Source: SIG701 sp045539595
GTDB lineage: Bacteria; Bacillota; Clostridia; Oscillospirales; CAG-272
Direction of reading: 5' to 3'
Length of the DNA stretch: 15,618 nucleotides
Assembly (NCBI GenBank): GCA_045539595.1
Contig: JAZQFQ010000036.1
Coordinates: forward strand, 1 to 15,618
In this document: in pieces, positions 6,626-13,590 of the stretch
Numbering within the stretch: the stretch's first letter is position 1
Layout of the letters: every line of letters begins with the position of its first letter
Position numbers and translations under genes: made by a program
The notes under the pieces: generated by a model
What the model was told of the DNA's origin: nothing
Databases searched by the model: none
What the model saw: only the letters and a program-made list of their open reading frames with translations

Positions 6626-7657
6626 ATGAATACCATTTATGAAAATACCGTTCTGGAAGCCAAGCTGACCGAGCTTCTCAACTCCAAGCTGGAGGTCCGT
6701 TCTCTGATGACCGTGGATGACTCCCTCACCGAGAGTGCCGGTCTGACCAAGGTAATCAACCGCTACACCTACAACGGCACTGTGGAAACGCTGGATGGCG
6801 GCGAGGCCAACTCTACCGCCGGCACTCTCCGCTTCACTCCCGAGACGTACACCGTGAAGCGTTATCAGCAGACCTTCCGCTACAACGATGTGGAGGCCAT
6901 GAAGGATCCTGCCCTGATCGACATGGCGCTGTCCGGCGCGGCCGATGTGATGGCCAACCAGCTGAGAAGCGAATACTTCGATCAGCTGAAACAGGTACGC
7001 CACCGTCATCCCATCGCCTCCGACACCGTTTCCTACACCGACATCGTGGATGCGCTGGGCAATCTGGGCCGCGAGGTGGAGGACGGTCTGTTCATCCTCA
7101 TGGGCACCGACGGCCGCACCGCCATCCGCCGCGACAGCGATTTCATCACCGCCCATCAGGGCGACATCCTGTACAGCGGTCAGTTCGGCACGCTGTGCGG
7201 CATTCCCGTGCTGTTCTCCAAGCTGGTGCCTGCCGGCAAGGTGATCATCACCGAAAAGGCGGCGGTCAAATTCTTCGTGAAGCGTGAGGCCGGTCTGGAG
7301 CAGAGCCGCGACATCGAGAAGAAGGAGAACACCATCGTATACGAGCGTCACGGCGTGATCGCTCTGGTGGACGACACCTCCTCCGTGATCCTGGGCAAGG
7401 CGGCACCGGCACTGACCGTATCCGCATCCGCCAAGGATGGCATGGCCACTCTCACCGTATCCGGCAAGAGCAAGGAAGGAAACAAGGTCTTCTACATGGC
7501 CGATGCGGATGCACCCCTTCTGGGCGATGATGTTTCCCTCTGGCATGAGTGGGACGGCACCTCTGCTATCGAGATCGGCGACGCCAAGTGCGTGGCCGTG
7601 GCCGAAGTGGATGCAGGCGGCATCACCGTCAAGAGCGGCTGTGCTTCTCTGAACTAA
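6626..7657 (+). CDS. Major capsid protein (HK97 fold) with C-terminal add-on domain
   Basis: This is the main shell protein of the phage head. The 343-aa protein begins with a helical N-arm, then GLTKVINRYTYNGTVETLDGGEANS and TYTVKRYQQTFRYNDVEAM, the expected E-loop and spine-helix pattern. Next comes the P-domain with LFILMGTDGRTAIRR, DILYSGQFGTLCGIPVLFSKL and AVKFFVKREAGLEQSRDIEKKENTIVYERHGVIALVDDT, a C-terminal block widely conserved in Clostridial capsids. Residues about 261-343 form a separate beta-rich segment that looks like a surface-exposed Ig-like or decoration domain. AAAGGAA precedes the ATG. It is the most strongly spaced gene in the operon (84-bp leader with a hairpin), as expected for the most abundant product. 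Confidence 0.93.
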   Translation: MNTIYENTVLEAKLTELLNSKLEVRSLMTVDDSLTESAGLTKVINRYTYNGTVETLDGGEANSTAGTLRFTPETYTVKRYQQTFRYNDVEAMKDPALIDMALSGAADVMANQLRSEYFDQLKQVRHRHPIASDTVSYTDIVDALGNLGREVEDGLFILMGTDGRTAIRRDSDFITAHQGDILYSGQFGTLCGIPVLFSKLVPAGKVIITEKAAVKFFVKREAGLEQSRDIEKKENTIVYERHGVIALVDDTSSVILGKAAPALTVSASAKDGMATLTVSGKSKEGNKVFYMADADAPLLGDDVSLWHEWDGTSAIEIGDAKCVAVAEVDAGGITVKSGCASLN

Positions 7658-7687
7658 TCCCAAGCGGCTGCACCCAAGGAGGCTACC

Positions 7688-8005
7688 ATGATCACACCTC
7701 AGGAAATGCGTCTGCGTCTGGGCATGGACCCGACGGACGACTCACAGGATCCCCTGATTGCCCTGCTTCTGGAGGGAGCAGAATCCTATGCCCGCACCTA
7801 CTGCCGTCTGCGGGAGGAGGAAGACGTTCCGAACGATCTGATTGTTCGGATGACACAGGAAGACTACGGCCGGCTGGAGGGGGCGGGACTCGCCTCCTCC
7901 ACCCTGTCGGGTGCTGCGGAATACTACCGCTCCTCCTACAGCAATGATGTGATGGGCGCCCTGCGCGCCCTCCGTCATCCCGGTACGGTGAGGGGGCGAT
8001 TCTGA
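7688..8005 (+). CDS. Head-tail connector protein (gp6/SPP1 gp15-like)
   Basis: This is a small helical adaptor expected to form a ring under the portal, the first head-tail connector. The 105-aa protein opens with the ITPQEMRLRLGM and DPLIALLLEGAESYARTYC pattern of the Phage_connect/gp6-like family (PF05135), then further helices and a short C-terminal hook. The AAGGAGG ribosome binding site is well placed before ATG 7688. The stop codon overlaps the next start by 1 bp (TGATG). Confidence 0.82.
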   Translation: MITPQEMRLRLGMDPTDDSQDPLIALLLEGAESYARTYCRLREEEDVPNDLIVRMTQEDYGRLEGAGLASSTLSGAAEYYRSSYSNDVMGALRALRHPGTVRGRF

Positions 8006-8319
8006 TGCGCAAACGAATGCAGGATATCTGCACCTTATACGATGTGCCGCAGATCACCCCCGACGGGGCCCACTCCGCCCGTTATCTGGGAGAGATCCGG
8101 GCCCTTCTGGTGGCCCGATCCTCCGAGGAAAACAACGCGGATGGACTCTCCCACGCGGCTCAAACCGTCAGCGCGCTGATTCCCTTGCGCTACACGCCTG
8201 CGGGCGGATTTGTGCGCGGGATGTCCCTGCTGCAGAACGGCGTGATCTACCGGATGCTGACCCCCGTGAAGCTGTCCCGCCTGTGGGCCATCAAGTGCGT
8301 GCGCATCCACATCGGATAA
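8005..8319 (+). CDS. Head closure/head-tail joining protein
   Basis: This is a probable stopper (SPP1 gp16-like) that seals the DNA-filled head and provides the tail attachment surface. The 104-aa product has the beta-barrel-like pattern of this family: an N-terminal segment MRKRMQDICTLYDVP, strands RYLGEIRALLVARSS and QTVSALIPLRYT, then GMSLLQNGVIYRMLTPVKLSRLWAIKCVRIHIG. The assignment depends partly on gene order, since the sequence is poorly conserved. It starts in a TGATG overlap and is followed 11 bp later by the tail completion gene. Confidence 0.7.
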   Translation: MRKRMQDICTLYDVPQITPDGAHSARYLGEIRALLVARSSEENNADGLSHAAQTVSALIPLRYTPAGGFVRGMSLLQNGVIYRMLTPVKLSRLWAIKCVRIHIG

Positions 8320-8330
8320 AGGAGATTCTT

Positions 8331-8687
8331 ATGCTGAAAACCATACTTTCGGCGGCAAAGGCCGCCATGACCGTACCGCTGTTCCCCGCTCCTACCTATC
8401 ACGCGCCGCCCTGTGCGGTGTATCGGTATTACCCTGCCGGATCGGACGGTGCGAAACGCACGGCCACATTCACCGTGCGCGTATTCGCATCTACCGTCAC
8501 CGAAGCCGCGGAGGAGTTGAGCCGACTGCGCCGCGCGCTGGTCAGCGACGGCGATCTGGGGCTTATCGGGGATGCGGACAATCTGCTCCTGGTACGGGAG
8601 ACATCGGAGGGCGCCACCAGCGGATACGTCCGCGGAGCCCAGGTGTATTTCATCCAGGCAGGATTCACCATATCAGGCCGCGCGTAA
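8331..8687 (+). CDS. Tail completion/terminator-like minor protein
   Basis: A 118-aa protein occupies the slot of the tail completion (SPP1 gp17-like) protein, which caps the head-proximal end of the tail. An alpha/beta pattern is visible: helix MLKTILSAAKAAM, then CAVYRYYPAG, strand TATFTVRVFA, helix EAAEELSRLRRALVS, and strands NLLLVRETSEG and YFIQAGFTISGRA. This alternation fits the gp17/gpU-type fold. An in-frame start at 8283 exists, but ATG 8331 has AAAGGAGA just upstream. The function is inferred from position and fold pattern. Confidence 0.68.
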   Translation: MLKTILSAAKAAMTVPLFPAPTYHAPPCAVYRYYPAGSDGAKRTATFTVRVFASTVTEAAEELSRLRRALVSDGDLGLIGDADNLLLVRETSEGATSGYVRGAQVYFIQAGFTISGRA

Positions 8688-8728
8688 GCGGCAATCGGGT
8701 ACGCCCGAAGAAAGGAAAAACGCAAACT

Positions 8729-9244
8729 GTGCTGCAAGAAGAAAAAATCTTCGCCCTTGGCCCCGGCCGGCTATACATCGCGCCGGCGGGGATCCCCGAG
8801 AACAAGATACGCTCTCTTTTGTATTACGCGGGGCCGACCAAGGGCGGAGTGAAGTTGAAATATGAAACAAAAATCCACGAGATCACCGACTATCGAGGCA
8901 AGGTGATCCGTGCCATCCCCTACGGGGAGCGGCTTCGTGCCGAGGGGGTACTGGCGCGTCTGAATCCCCATGTACTGGCGGATGCCATCGGCGCGTCCTA
9001 CGACAAGCGGATTCTGTCCTTTGGCGCGCGGCGCAAGACGGGGCGCATCACCCGCATCCGTCTGCTGTTGGTATGCGCCATCCCGCCGGAGGCCGGCGGC
9101 GGAGAATTTGTTTTCTCCATGATCTGCACCGCCGCCTCCGGCACCGCTTTCACCTTATCTGCCGACCGGGATTCCTCCTACACCTTCTCCCTTTTGGGCG
9201 AATCGGACGGGGCCGGCATGCAGGGAAAGGCGGTGATCGGATGA
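8729..9244 (+). CDS. Tail tube-like protein
   Basis: This is a probable major tail (tube) protein, forming hexameric rings through which DNA passes. The 171-aa product is mostly beta: LGPGRLYIAPAGIP, then KGGVKLKYETKIHEITDY, the helix-containing YGERLRAEGVLARLNPHVLADAIG typical of tube proteins, and C-terminal strands ending SYTFSLLGESDGAGMQGKAVIG. The start is GTG at 8729 with AAAGGA about 12 nt upstream, a rather long spacing. It ends in an ATGA overlap with the Dit-like gene, leaving no room for tail chaperones or a tape measure. With no tape measure it may build only a very short tube or a single adaptor ring. Confidence 0.7.
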   Translation: MLQEEKIFALGPGRLYIAPAGIPENKIRSLLYYAGPTKGGVKLKYETKIHEITDYRGKVIRAIPYGERLRAEGVLARLNPHVLADAIGASYDKRILSFGARRKTGRITRIRLLLVCAIPPEAGGGEFVFSMICTAASGTAFTLSADRDSSYTFSLLGESDGAGMQGKAVIG

Positions 9245-10050
9245 AGGGCGGCATCACACTGTATTCCGAAGGCGGCAAGATCACCTTCGGACGCGAGGGA
9301 TACATCCTGCACGAAATCGAGAACGCCCCGCCGAAGGTACTGCCTGCCGGTTTGGGGACACGGGAGATCACCCTCCGCGGCTACATTCTGCCCACGGGGG
9401 AGGATGACACCGCCCGTCTGGCATCGCTGGACGCGTTGTCCCGCCGCGTCATGCGGCTGGTGATGGCGGAGGGGGGATTCTACATGGAGGAATGGGGGCG
9501 CACTCTGCATCTGTTCTGCACCGAGGCTCCCCATTTCTCCCGGGAAGCTCCCTTTGCGGAGGGAGATGCGGCCCTATTTACCGTGCGGGCGATCAGCGAG
9601 GAGAACACTCCCTATTACACCGAGGCGCCCCGTCAGGCATCCGCCCGGGGCATGGAGGGAAAGTTGGTTTTCCCTCTGGCCATCACGGAGCAGACCGTAT
9701 TTGCCACGCTGTCCCAAAGCGGTGTGATTACGGTGGTCAATCCGGGGGATGTGCCCTGCGGGTTCACGGCCGCGATTACTGCGGATCGGGACACCGTGGA
9801 TTCTATCACTCTGACATTGGGTGAGGAGCAGATCACGGTGCCGTATCCGCTGGCGGCGGGGGAGGTCATGACCATCTGCACGGTGCCGGGCCAGAAGGAC
9901 GTTTTGTGCGGGGACACCTCCCTTTTGTCCTATGTGGACTGGAGAAGCACCTTCTTCGCGCTGGCCCCCGGAGAAAATCGTCTGGCGTGGCAGGCAGAGG
10001 GCGGGGGGTGTCCCCGTCTGACCCTCACCCTCACGCCGCTGTATCTGTAA
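9241..10050 (+). CDS. Distal tail protein (Dit/Sipho_tail-like)
   Basis: This is a likely distal tail protein, the hexameric hub joining the tail tube to the tip complex. The 269-aa protein has an N-terminal belt-like beta domain with GTREITLRGYILP and a LASLDALSRRVMRLV helix. A C-terminal galectin-like domain carries the recognisable VNPGDVPCGFTAAI motif and the closing SLLSYVDWRSTFFALAPGEN pattern of the Sipho_tail family (PF05709). The open frame runs upstream to 9073, but ATG 9241 overlaps the tail tube stop and starts the conserved region. Normally this gene follows a tape measure gene, which is absent here. Confidence 0.82.
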   Translation: MKGGITLYSEGGKITFGREGYILHEIENAPPKVLPAGLGTREITLRGYILPTGEDDTARLASLDALSRRVMRLVMAEGGFYMEEWGRTLHLFCTEAPHFSREAPFAEGDAALFTVRAISEENTPYYTEAPRQASARGMEGKLVFPLAITEQTVFATLSQSGVITVVNPGDVPCGFTAAITADRDTVDSITLTLGEEQITVPYPLAAGEVMTICTVPGQKDVLCGDTSLLSYVDWRSTFFALAPGENRLAWQAEGGGCPRLTLTLTPLYL

Positions 10051-10066
10051 TGTAGAAAGGACAACT

Positions 10067-11074
10067 ATGTTGGATATGCAAATTTTCACACCCTCCCTGT
10101 CCCTGCGTGCGGTATGCGACTGCGCCCTATCCGTTCACGCCACGGAAGAATACGATGCCCCCGGCTCCTGCACCCTCCTGGTGCCGCTGGGGCAGGCGGG
10201 GGCATTTGTCCCGGAGGGCATGATCTCCATCCCCGGCATCGGCGGGGGATACCAGATCGAATCCATCCGGGAGGATGGGGCAAACGAGACGGCCATGATC
10301 ACCGGCCGGGGGATTCTGCACCGTTTTACCCAGCGGATTCTGGCGGATCCCTTCCCGTACGCCGGCACGGCGGAGGATGGCATCATCGATCTGGCCGCGA
10401 ACTGCGGCGGGGATGCCCTGCCGGGCAATCTTTCCTGCATCAGCTACGGCATCCCCGACACGGTGGATGTGCGGGCCGAGGCTGGATCTCTTCTGTCCGT
10501 GATGCGCACTCTGGCCCGTCCCGCCGGGCTGGGACTGCATCTGCGGCTGGATCCGGCGGCCCGGGAATTTCTGTTTAGTGTGCGCACCCGGACCACGGGC
10601 GGCACGTTTCTCTCCCGCTCCCTGGGCAATCTCCGCTCCGCCACCCGATGGCAGGATCGGAAAAACTATGTGAACCGGGTGACGGTGCGGGGGCAGGACG
10701 GCACATCCGTAACGATGGATGCCGCGGACTGCATCCGGGACGGATTCGATGACGCCGCCGCGCCGGTGCGGGAGTACCTATTGAGTGTACCCGATCTGTC
10801 CCAGGGGGATTTCGCCTCGGAGGCGGCCTATCTGGAAGCTTTACGGAAGCGTGGAATAAGCCTTCTGCAATCCCGCCGTCCGATTTTCTCCGCTTCGGCG
10901 GAAACGGACGAGGATACCGCCCGACGGGTGAGGCTGGGGGAGATCTGCCCGCTGTCCGATCCCCTTTTGGGGCGGTACGCCGGGGCGATCTGCACGCAAA
11001 AATCTCTCACAGCGGATAAAAACGGCATCCGGCACGCCATCTCGCTGTCCCTTATGCCGGATGAATCTGTTTAA
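10067..11074 (+). CDS. Tail-tip hub protein (Gp37/Tal N-domain-like)
   Basis: This is a probable tail-tip hub of the siphovirus ReqiPepy6 Gp37-like family (PF14594), related to the N-terminal ring domain of Tal/gp27 proteins. The 335-aa protein shows the typical N-terminal strands with a CTLLVPL segment, then GYQIESIREDG and AMITGRGILHRFTQRI, a middle insertion, and the late RSLGNLRSATRWQDRKNYVNRVTVRG block that is diagnostic of this family. GAAAGGA precedes the ATG. No peptidase or long C-terminal extension is attached, so it is a minimal hub without the cell-wall-degrading part often found in Tal proteins. Confidence 0.8.
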   Translation: MLDMQIFTPSLSLRAVCDCALSVHATEEYDAPGSCTLLVPLGQAGAFVPEGMISIPGIGGGYQIESIREDGANETAMITGRGILHRFTQRILADPFPYAGTAEDGIIDLAANCGGDALPGNLSCISYGIPDTVDVRAEAGSLLSVMRTLARPAGLGLHLRLDPAAREFLFSVRTRTTGGTFLSRSLGNLRSATRWQDRKNYVNRVTVRGQDGTSVTMDAADCIRDGFDDAAAPVREYLLSVPDLSQGDFASEAAYLEALRKRGISLLQSRRPIFSASAETDEDTARRVRLGEICPLSDPLLGRYAGAICTQKSLTADKNGIRHAISLSLMPDESV

Positions 11075-11089
11075 TAAAGGAGTATATTT

Positions 11090-12361
11090 ATGGAAAAATC
11101 TTTTCCCTTTAACGCCGCTCTGGTAGACGGTCAGCCGGATCGCGTATATTCCGCGGAGGATTTCGCCGCGGAGCGGGCGGCCTATGTTTCCAATGGCGTG
11201 TGCGCCGGGGATGCGCTGCTTGTTACCCCGGGAGCCGGCGGCGGCATGACGGTGGATGTGGCACCCGGTCTTTCGGTGATTGACGGCTACACCTATCGCA
11301 ACACGGACGCCCTGACGCTTTCCGTTTCCGCGGCGGATACGGTATATCCCCGCCTGGATCTGGTGGTACTTCGCCTGGATCTGCTGGCCCGGGAGATGCG
11401 CTGCGCCATCCTTTGCGGCACGCCGGCGGTGTCTCCCGTGCCTCCGGCGCTGACCGTAACGGAATCCGTTCATGAGATTCCGCTGGCACAGATCGCCCTT
11501 GCCGCCGGTGAGACGGTGATCGAAGCTTCCCATCTGACGGACATGCGCCAGCGCGCCAGCTACATTTTGAACACGATGGATGTGGAAGCGCTGCTGGAAG
11601 AATACAAAAAGGCCATCAACGGTTATTTTGACACGGAGGATGCCGCCGCCATTGCGGAAGCCGCTTCCGTTGTGCGCACCGATCGGGGCACCTACGAAGT
11701 ACTGTGCGGGGACGGCATCTACCGCGACGCCACCACCGTTGCCAACGGCCGGGTGGAGCTGTGCCGCTTTACGGAATCCGGCACCTTCCGCCCGGCGGAC
11801 TATCCCACCGTGGACGGTCGATACGACATCGTTCTGCAGGGCGGCGGCGGATCCGGCGCGGCGGCTACCCAGACCGGTGATGTCACCGTATACGGCGGAT
11901 CTGCCGGTGGGTACATGACCCTCTCCGGGGTGGTACTGATCCCCGACAAGGAATATCCCGTCACCGTGGGCAAAGGCGGTGCGGCACTGCCCAAGGGAAC
12001 GGGCAACGGCTCCACCTCTGTCCAATCTGCCGGCAATGACGGCGGGGACACCTCCTTCTGGAATTACACCGTTCCCGGCGGCAAGGGCGGTACGATGAAC
12101 ACCGAGCCCCAGCCTGTCGCCACAGTCGGATTCACCTCCGAAGTGGGCACGATGGGCGAAAACGGCAAGGGCGGCGATTCCCATTTTGCCCGCGGCGGTG
12201 CCAACGGATGTGTCGGTTTTGGTATCACCCGGGCGGCAGGTGACGGTACCCTCGGCGCCGGAGGCGGTGCGATGGTGAAATACGATCTGTACGTGGGCAA
12301 GACCGGTGCCGGCGGCGACGGAATTGTGATCCTGTACGGCACCCCGGCGTGCGCGGAATAA
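11090..12361 (+). CDS. Tail-tip/baseplate protein with glycine-rich adhesin domain
   Basis: This is a probable receptor-binding or baseplate protein. Residues 1-160 resemble BppU-type baseplate N domains: MEKSFPFNAALVDGQPDRVYS, a beta sandwich with GYTYRNTDALTLSVS and YPRLDLVVLRLD, then HEIPLAQIALAAG. A helix (about 163-180) leads to a beta segment, and from about 250 to 419 comes a glycine-rich domain (GGGGSG, GGSAGGY, GGKGG, GAGGGA, closing GGDGIVILYG). Such domains pack as polyglycine-type or collagen-like surfaces and act as adhesins in phages. It overlaps the next gene by one base (TAATG). The target surface is unknown; because the cell's own kin would be the target of a GTA-like particle, a conserved clade-specific glycan is plausible (inference). 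Confidence 0.75.
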   Translation: MEKSFPFNAALVDGQPDRVYSAEDFAAERAAYVSNGVCAGDALLVTPGAGGGMTVDVAPGLSVIDGYTYRNTDALTLSVSAADTVYPRLDLVVLRLDLLAREMRCAILCGTPAVSPVPPALTVTESVHEIPLAQIALAAGETVIEASHLTDMRQRASYILNTMDVEALLEEYKKAINGYFDTEDAAAIAEAASVVRTDRGTYEVLCGDGIYRDATTVANGRVELCRFTESGTFRPADYPTVDGRYDIVLQGGGGSGAAATQTGDVTVYGGSAGGYMTLSGVVLIPDKEYPVTVGKGGAALPKGTGNGSTSVQSAGNDGGDTSFWNYTVPGGKGGTMNTEPQPVATVGFTSEVGTMGENGKGGDSHFARGGANGCVGFGITRAAGDGTLGAGGGAMVKYDLYVGKTGAGGDGIVILYGTPACAE

Positions 12362-12903
12362 TGCTGCATCGGGGCAAATGCCCCGATTTTGCCGCTCTGG
12401 CGGCGGATGGGATCCGCTTTGCGATTCTGGCCGCCACGGCGGGACGGCAGGAGATCGCCCCGGATTTGTTTGAGAATCTGTCCTCCGCCCGCCGGGCGGG
12501 GATAGATACGGCGGTCTATCACGATCTGCAAACGGGGGATCTGGCCGGGGCGGCGGGGGAAGCGCGGCATTTTCTGCACGTCCTGCATCGGCTGGATTCC
12601 CCGCCCCGGTGGGCGATATGCCGGGTGGAATCCCCCGAGCTTCCCCGGGATCGGGATGGGCTGTCCCGGGCGGTGCAGTTGTTTCTCACCGGGATCCGCC
12701 AGGGGGGATATTCCCCCATGCTGTACACGACAGAGGATTTTTTGCGAGATCGGCTTTCCCCCGTGGGGCCGCACGAATTGTGTCTGGCCCGGTGGAGCGT
12801 GCCCGAGGCCCGGGCGCTTGCGCGCAATCCCCGCATCTGGGAATACGGGGAGGGGGCTGTGGGGGATCTGCCCCGGGCGGTACTTCTTAAAGGATATTTT
12901 TGA
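12361..12903 (+). CDS. GH25-fold lysozyme-like protein with degenerate active site
   Basis: The 180-aa product aligns by eye along most of the glycoside hydrolase 25 (Cpl-1-type muramidase) fold: GIRFAILAATAG (strand 2), AGIDTAVYHD (strand 3), EARHFLHVLHRL, PPRWAICRVES (strand 4), RQGGYSPMLYTT, LCLARWSVPE, and RIWEYGEGAVGDLP near the end. The catalytic pattern is broken. The N-terminal Asp of the DVS motif is missing, the central D-x-E reads R88-V-E90 so only the Glu remains, and the late Asp is replaced in VLLKGYF. Hydrolysis is therefore doubtful, and a structural or glycan-binding role at the tail tip is more likely. It starts in a TAATG overlap (12361). An in-frame GTG at 12349 lies inside the upstream gene and is less likely. 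Confidence 0.75.
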   Translation: MLHRGKCPDFAALAADGIRFAILAATAGRQEIAPDLFENLSSARRAGIDTAVYHDLQTGDLAGAAGEARHFLHVLHRLDSPPRWAICRVESPELPRDRDGLSRAVQLFLTGIRQGGYSPMLYTTEDFLRDRLSPVGPHELCLARWSVPEARALARNPRIWEYGEGAVGDLPRAVLLKGYF

Positions 12904-12932
12904 ATCCCTGCCGGGCGGCAGGGATTTTCTTC
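12903..12932 (+). terminator. Intrinsic terminator of the phage operon
   Basis: AATCCCTGCC-GGGC-GGCAGGGATT is a perfect 10-bp stem with a four-base loop, followed by TTCTTC. It starts at the stop codon of the GH25-like gene and closes the operon. Confidence 0.9.
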
Positions 12933-12940
12933 ATTCTGCG

Positions 12941-12965
12941 GGAACATACCACGGGATTTTTCGTC
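12941..12965 (+). promoter_or_regulatory. ECF-type promoter motif before the sigma gene
   Basis: GGAAC (12941-12945) and CGTC (12962-12965) are separated by 16 bp, the general ECF sigma promoter pattern. It lies about 70 bp before the sigma factor ATG, suggesting autoregulation. A dyad (GGGATTTT 12953-12960 with AAAATCCC 12974-12981, inner GTCC/GGAC) overlaps the -10 motif. It could be an operator or the remains of a second terminator. Confidence 0.55.
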
Positions 12966-13032
12966 CAAAGGACAAAATCCCTTGTAATATTCTCCCTCAT
13001 ACGCCGTTATATCCAGTGAAAGGATGAGTGCC

Positions 13033-13590
13033 ATGACCGACCGCCAGATTATTGCGCTGTTTTTTGCCCGCTCGGAGGATGCTATCTCCGCTTTGCGGGA
13101 GAAATACGGGGCTTTATGCCGCCGCATTGCCATGAATATTCTGCGAAACGAGAGCGACGCGGAGGAGTGTGAATCCGACACCTATTTGCGGGTGTGGGAG
13201 ACGGTTCCCCCCACGGATCCGGATCCCCTCTCGCCTTTTGTCTTGCGCATTACGCGGAATCTGGCGCTGGATCGGTATCGCTACAACCACGCTGCCCGTC
13301 GGTACGGCGGGGGCGACGCAATGCTGTCCGAGATGGAGGAAATTCTCGCCGCGCCGGACGGGGCGGAATCGGAAGCCTTGCGGGCGGAGTTGTCCCGGTG
13401 CATCTCGGCTTTTTTGCGCACACTGCGGGCGGAGGATCGGAAGTTATTCGTACGGCGGTACTGGTATGGGGATGATATGGCGGCGCTGGCGGCGCTGTTC
13501 GGACTGTCGGAAAACAGCGCGGCGGTAAAGCTGTTCCGCCTGCGCCGGAAGATGAAGGCATATTTGGAGAAGGAGGGATTTGCGGTATGA
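13033..13590 (+). CDS. ECF-type RNA polymerase sigma factor
   Basis: This is an extracytoplasmic-function-type sigma factor, which directs RNA polymerase to a small regulon in response to a signal relayed by its anti-sigma partner. The 185-aa protein has region 2 (LCRRIAMNILRNESDAEECESDTYLRVWE, then the -10-binding FVLRITRNLALDRYRYN) and region 4 (LRAEDRKLFVRRYWYGDDMAALAALFGLSENSAAVKLFRLRRKMKAYLE, with the -35-reading helix SENSAAVKLFRLRR). ATG 13033 has AAAGGA 8 nt upstream, while the in-frame ATG at 13024 lies too close to it. It overlaps the next gene by 4 bp (ATGA), as cognate sigma/anti-sigma pairs commonly do. Confidence 0.92.
   Translation: MTDRQIIALFFARSEDAISALREKYGALCRRIAMNILRNESDAEECESDTYLRVWETVPPTDPDPLSPFVLRITRNLALDRYRYNHAARRYGGGDAMLSEMEEILAAPDGAESEALRAELSRCISAFLRTLRAEDRKLFVRRYWYGDDMAALAALFGLSENSAAVKLFRLRRKMKAYLEKEGFAV

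Larger units (their letters stand above)
3043..12932 (+). mobile_element. Phage-derived structural gene cassette (SOS-controlled, GTA-like candidate)
   Basis: Thirteen same-strand genes with short gaps or 1-8 bp overlaps run in the classic order terS-terL-portal-scaffold-capsid-connectors-tail tube-Dit-hub-adhesin-GH25-like, from a LexA-box promoter to a strong terminator. Packaging motifs and capsid genes look intact. No integrase, repressor, replication gene, tape measure, tail chaperone, holin or intact lysin is present within or beside it, and no att-like flanking repeats were seen. The flanks are ordinary chromosomal genes, and the base composition by eye resembles the neighbours. I infer a domesticated prophage or gene-transfer-agent-like element; a defective prophage under decay is less likely because every remaining frame is open and tightly coupled. 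Confidence 0.8.

Noticed and set aside
7828..7850. Inverted repeat TCCGAAC-N9-GTTCGGA considered as a further LexA box
   Set aside because: The half-sites are 9 bp apart rather than 4 and it lies inside the connector coding sequence. It does not match the LexA consensus spacing.
10841..12184. 447-codon open frame on the minus strand opposite the hub and adhesin genes
   Set aside because: It is the antisense shadow of well-supported genes in GC-rich sequence, has low-complexity His/Gly/Arg content, crosses two genes and shows no family motif.
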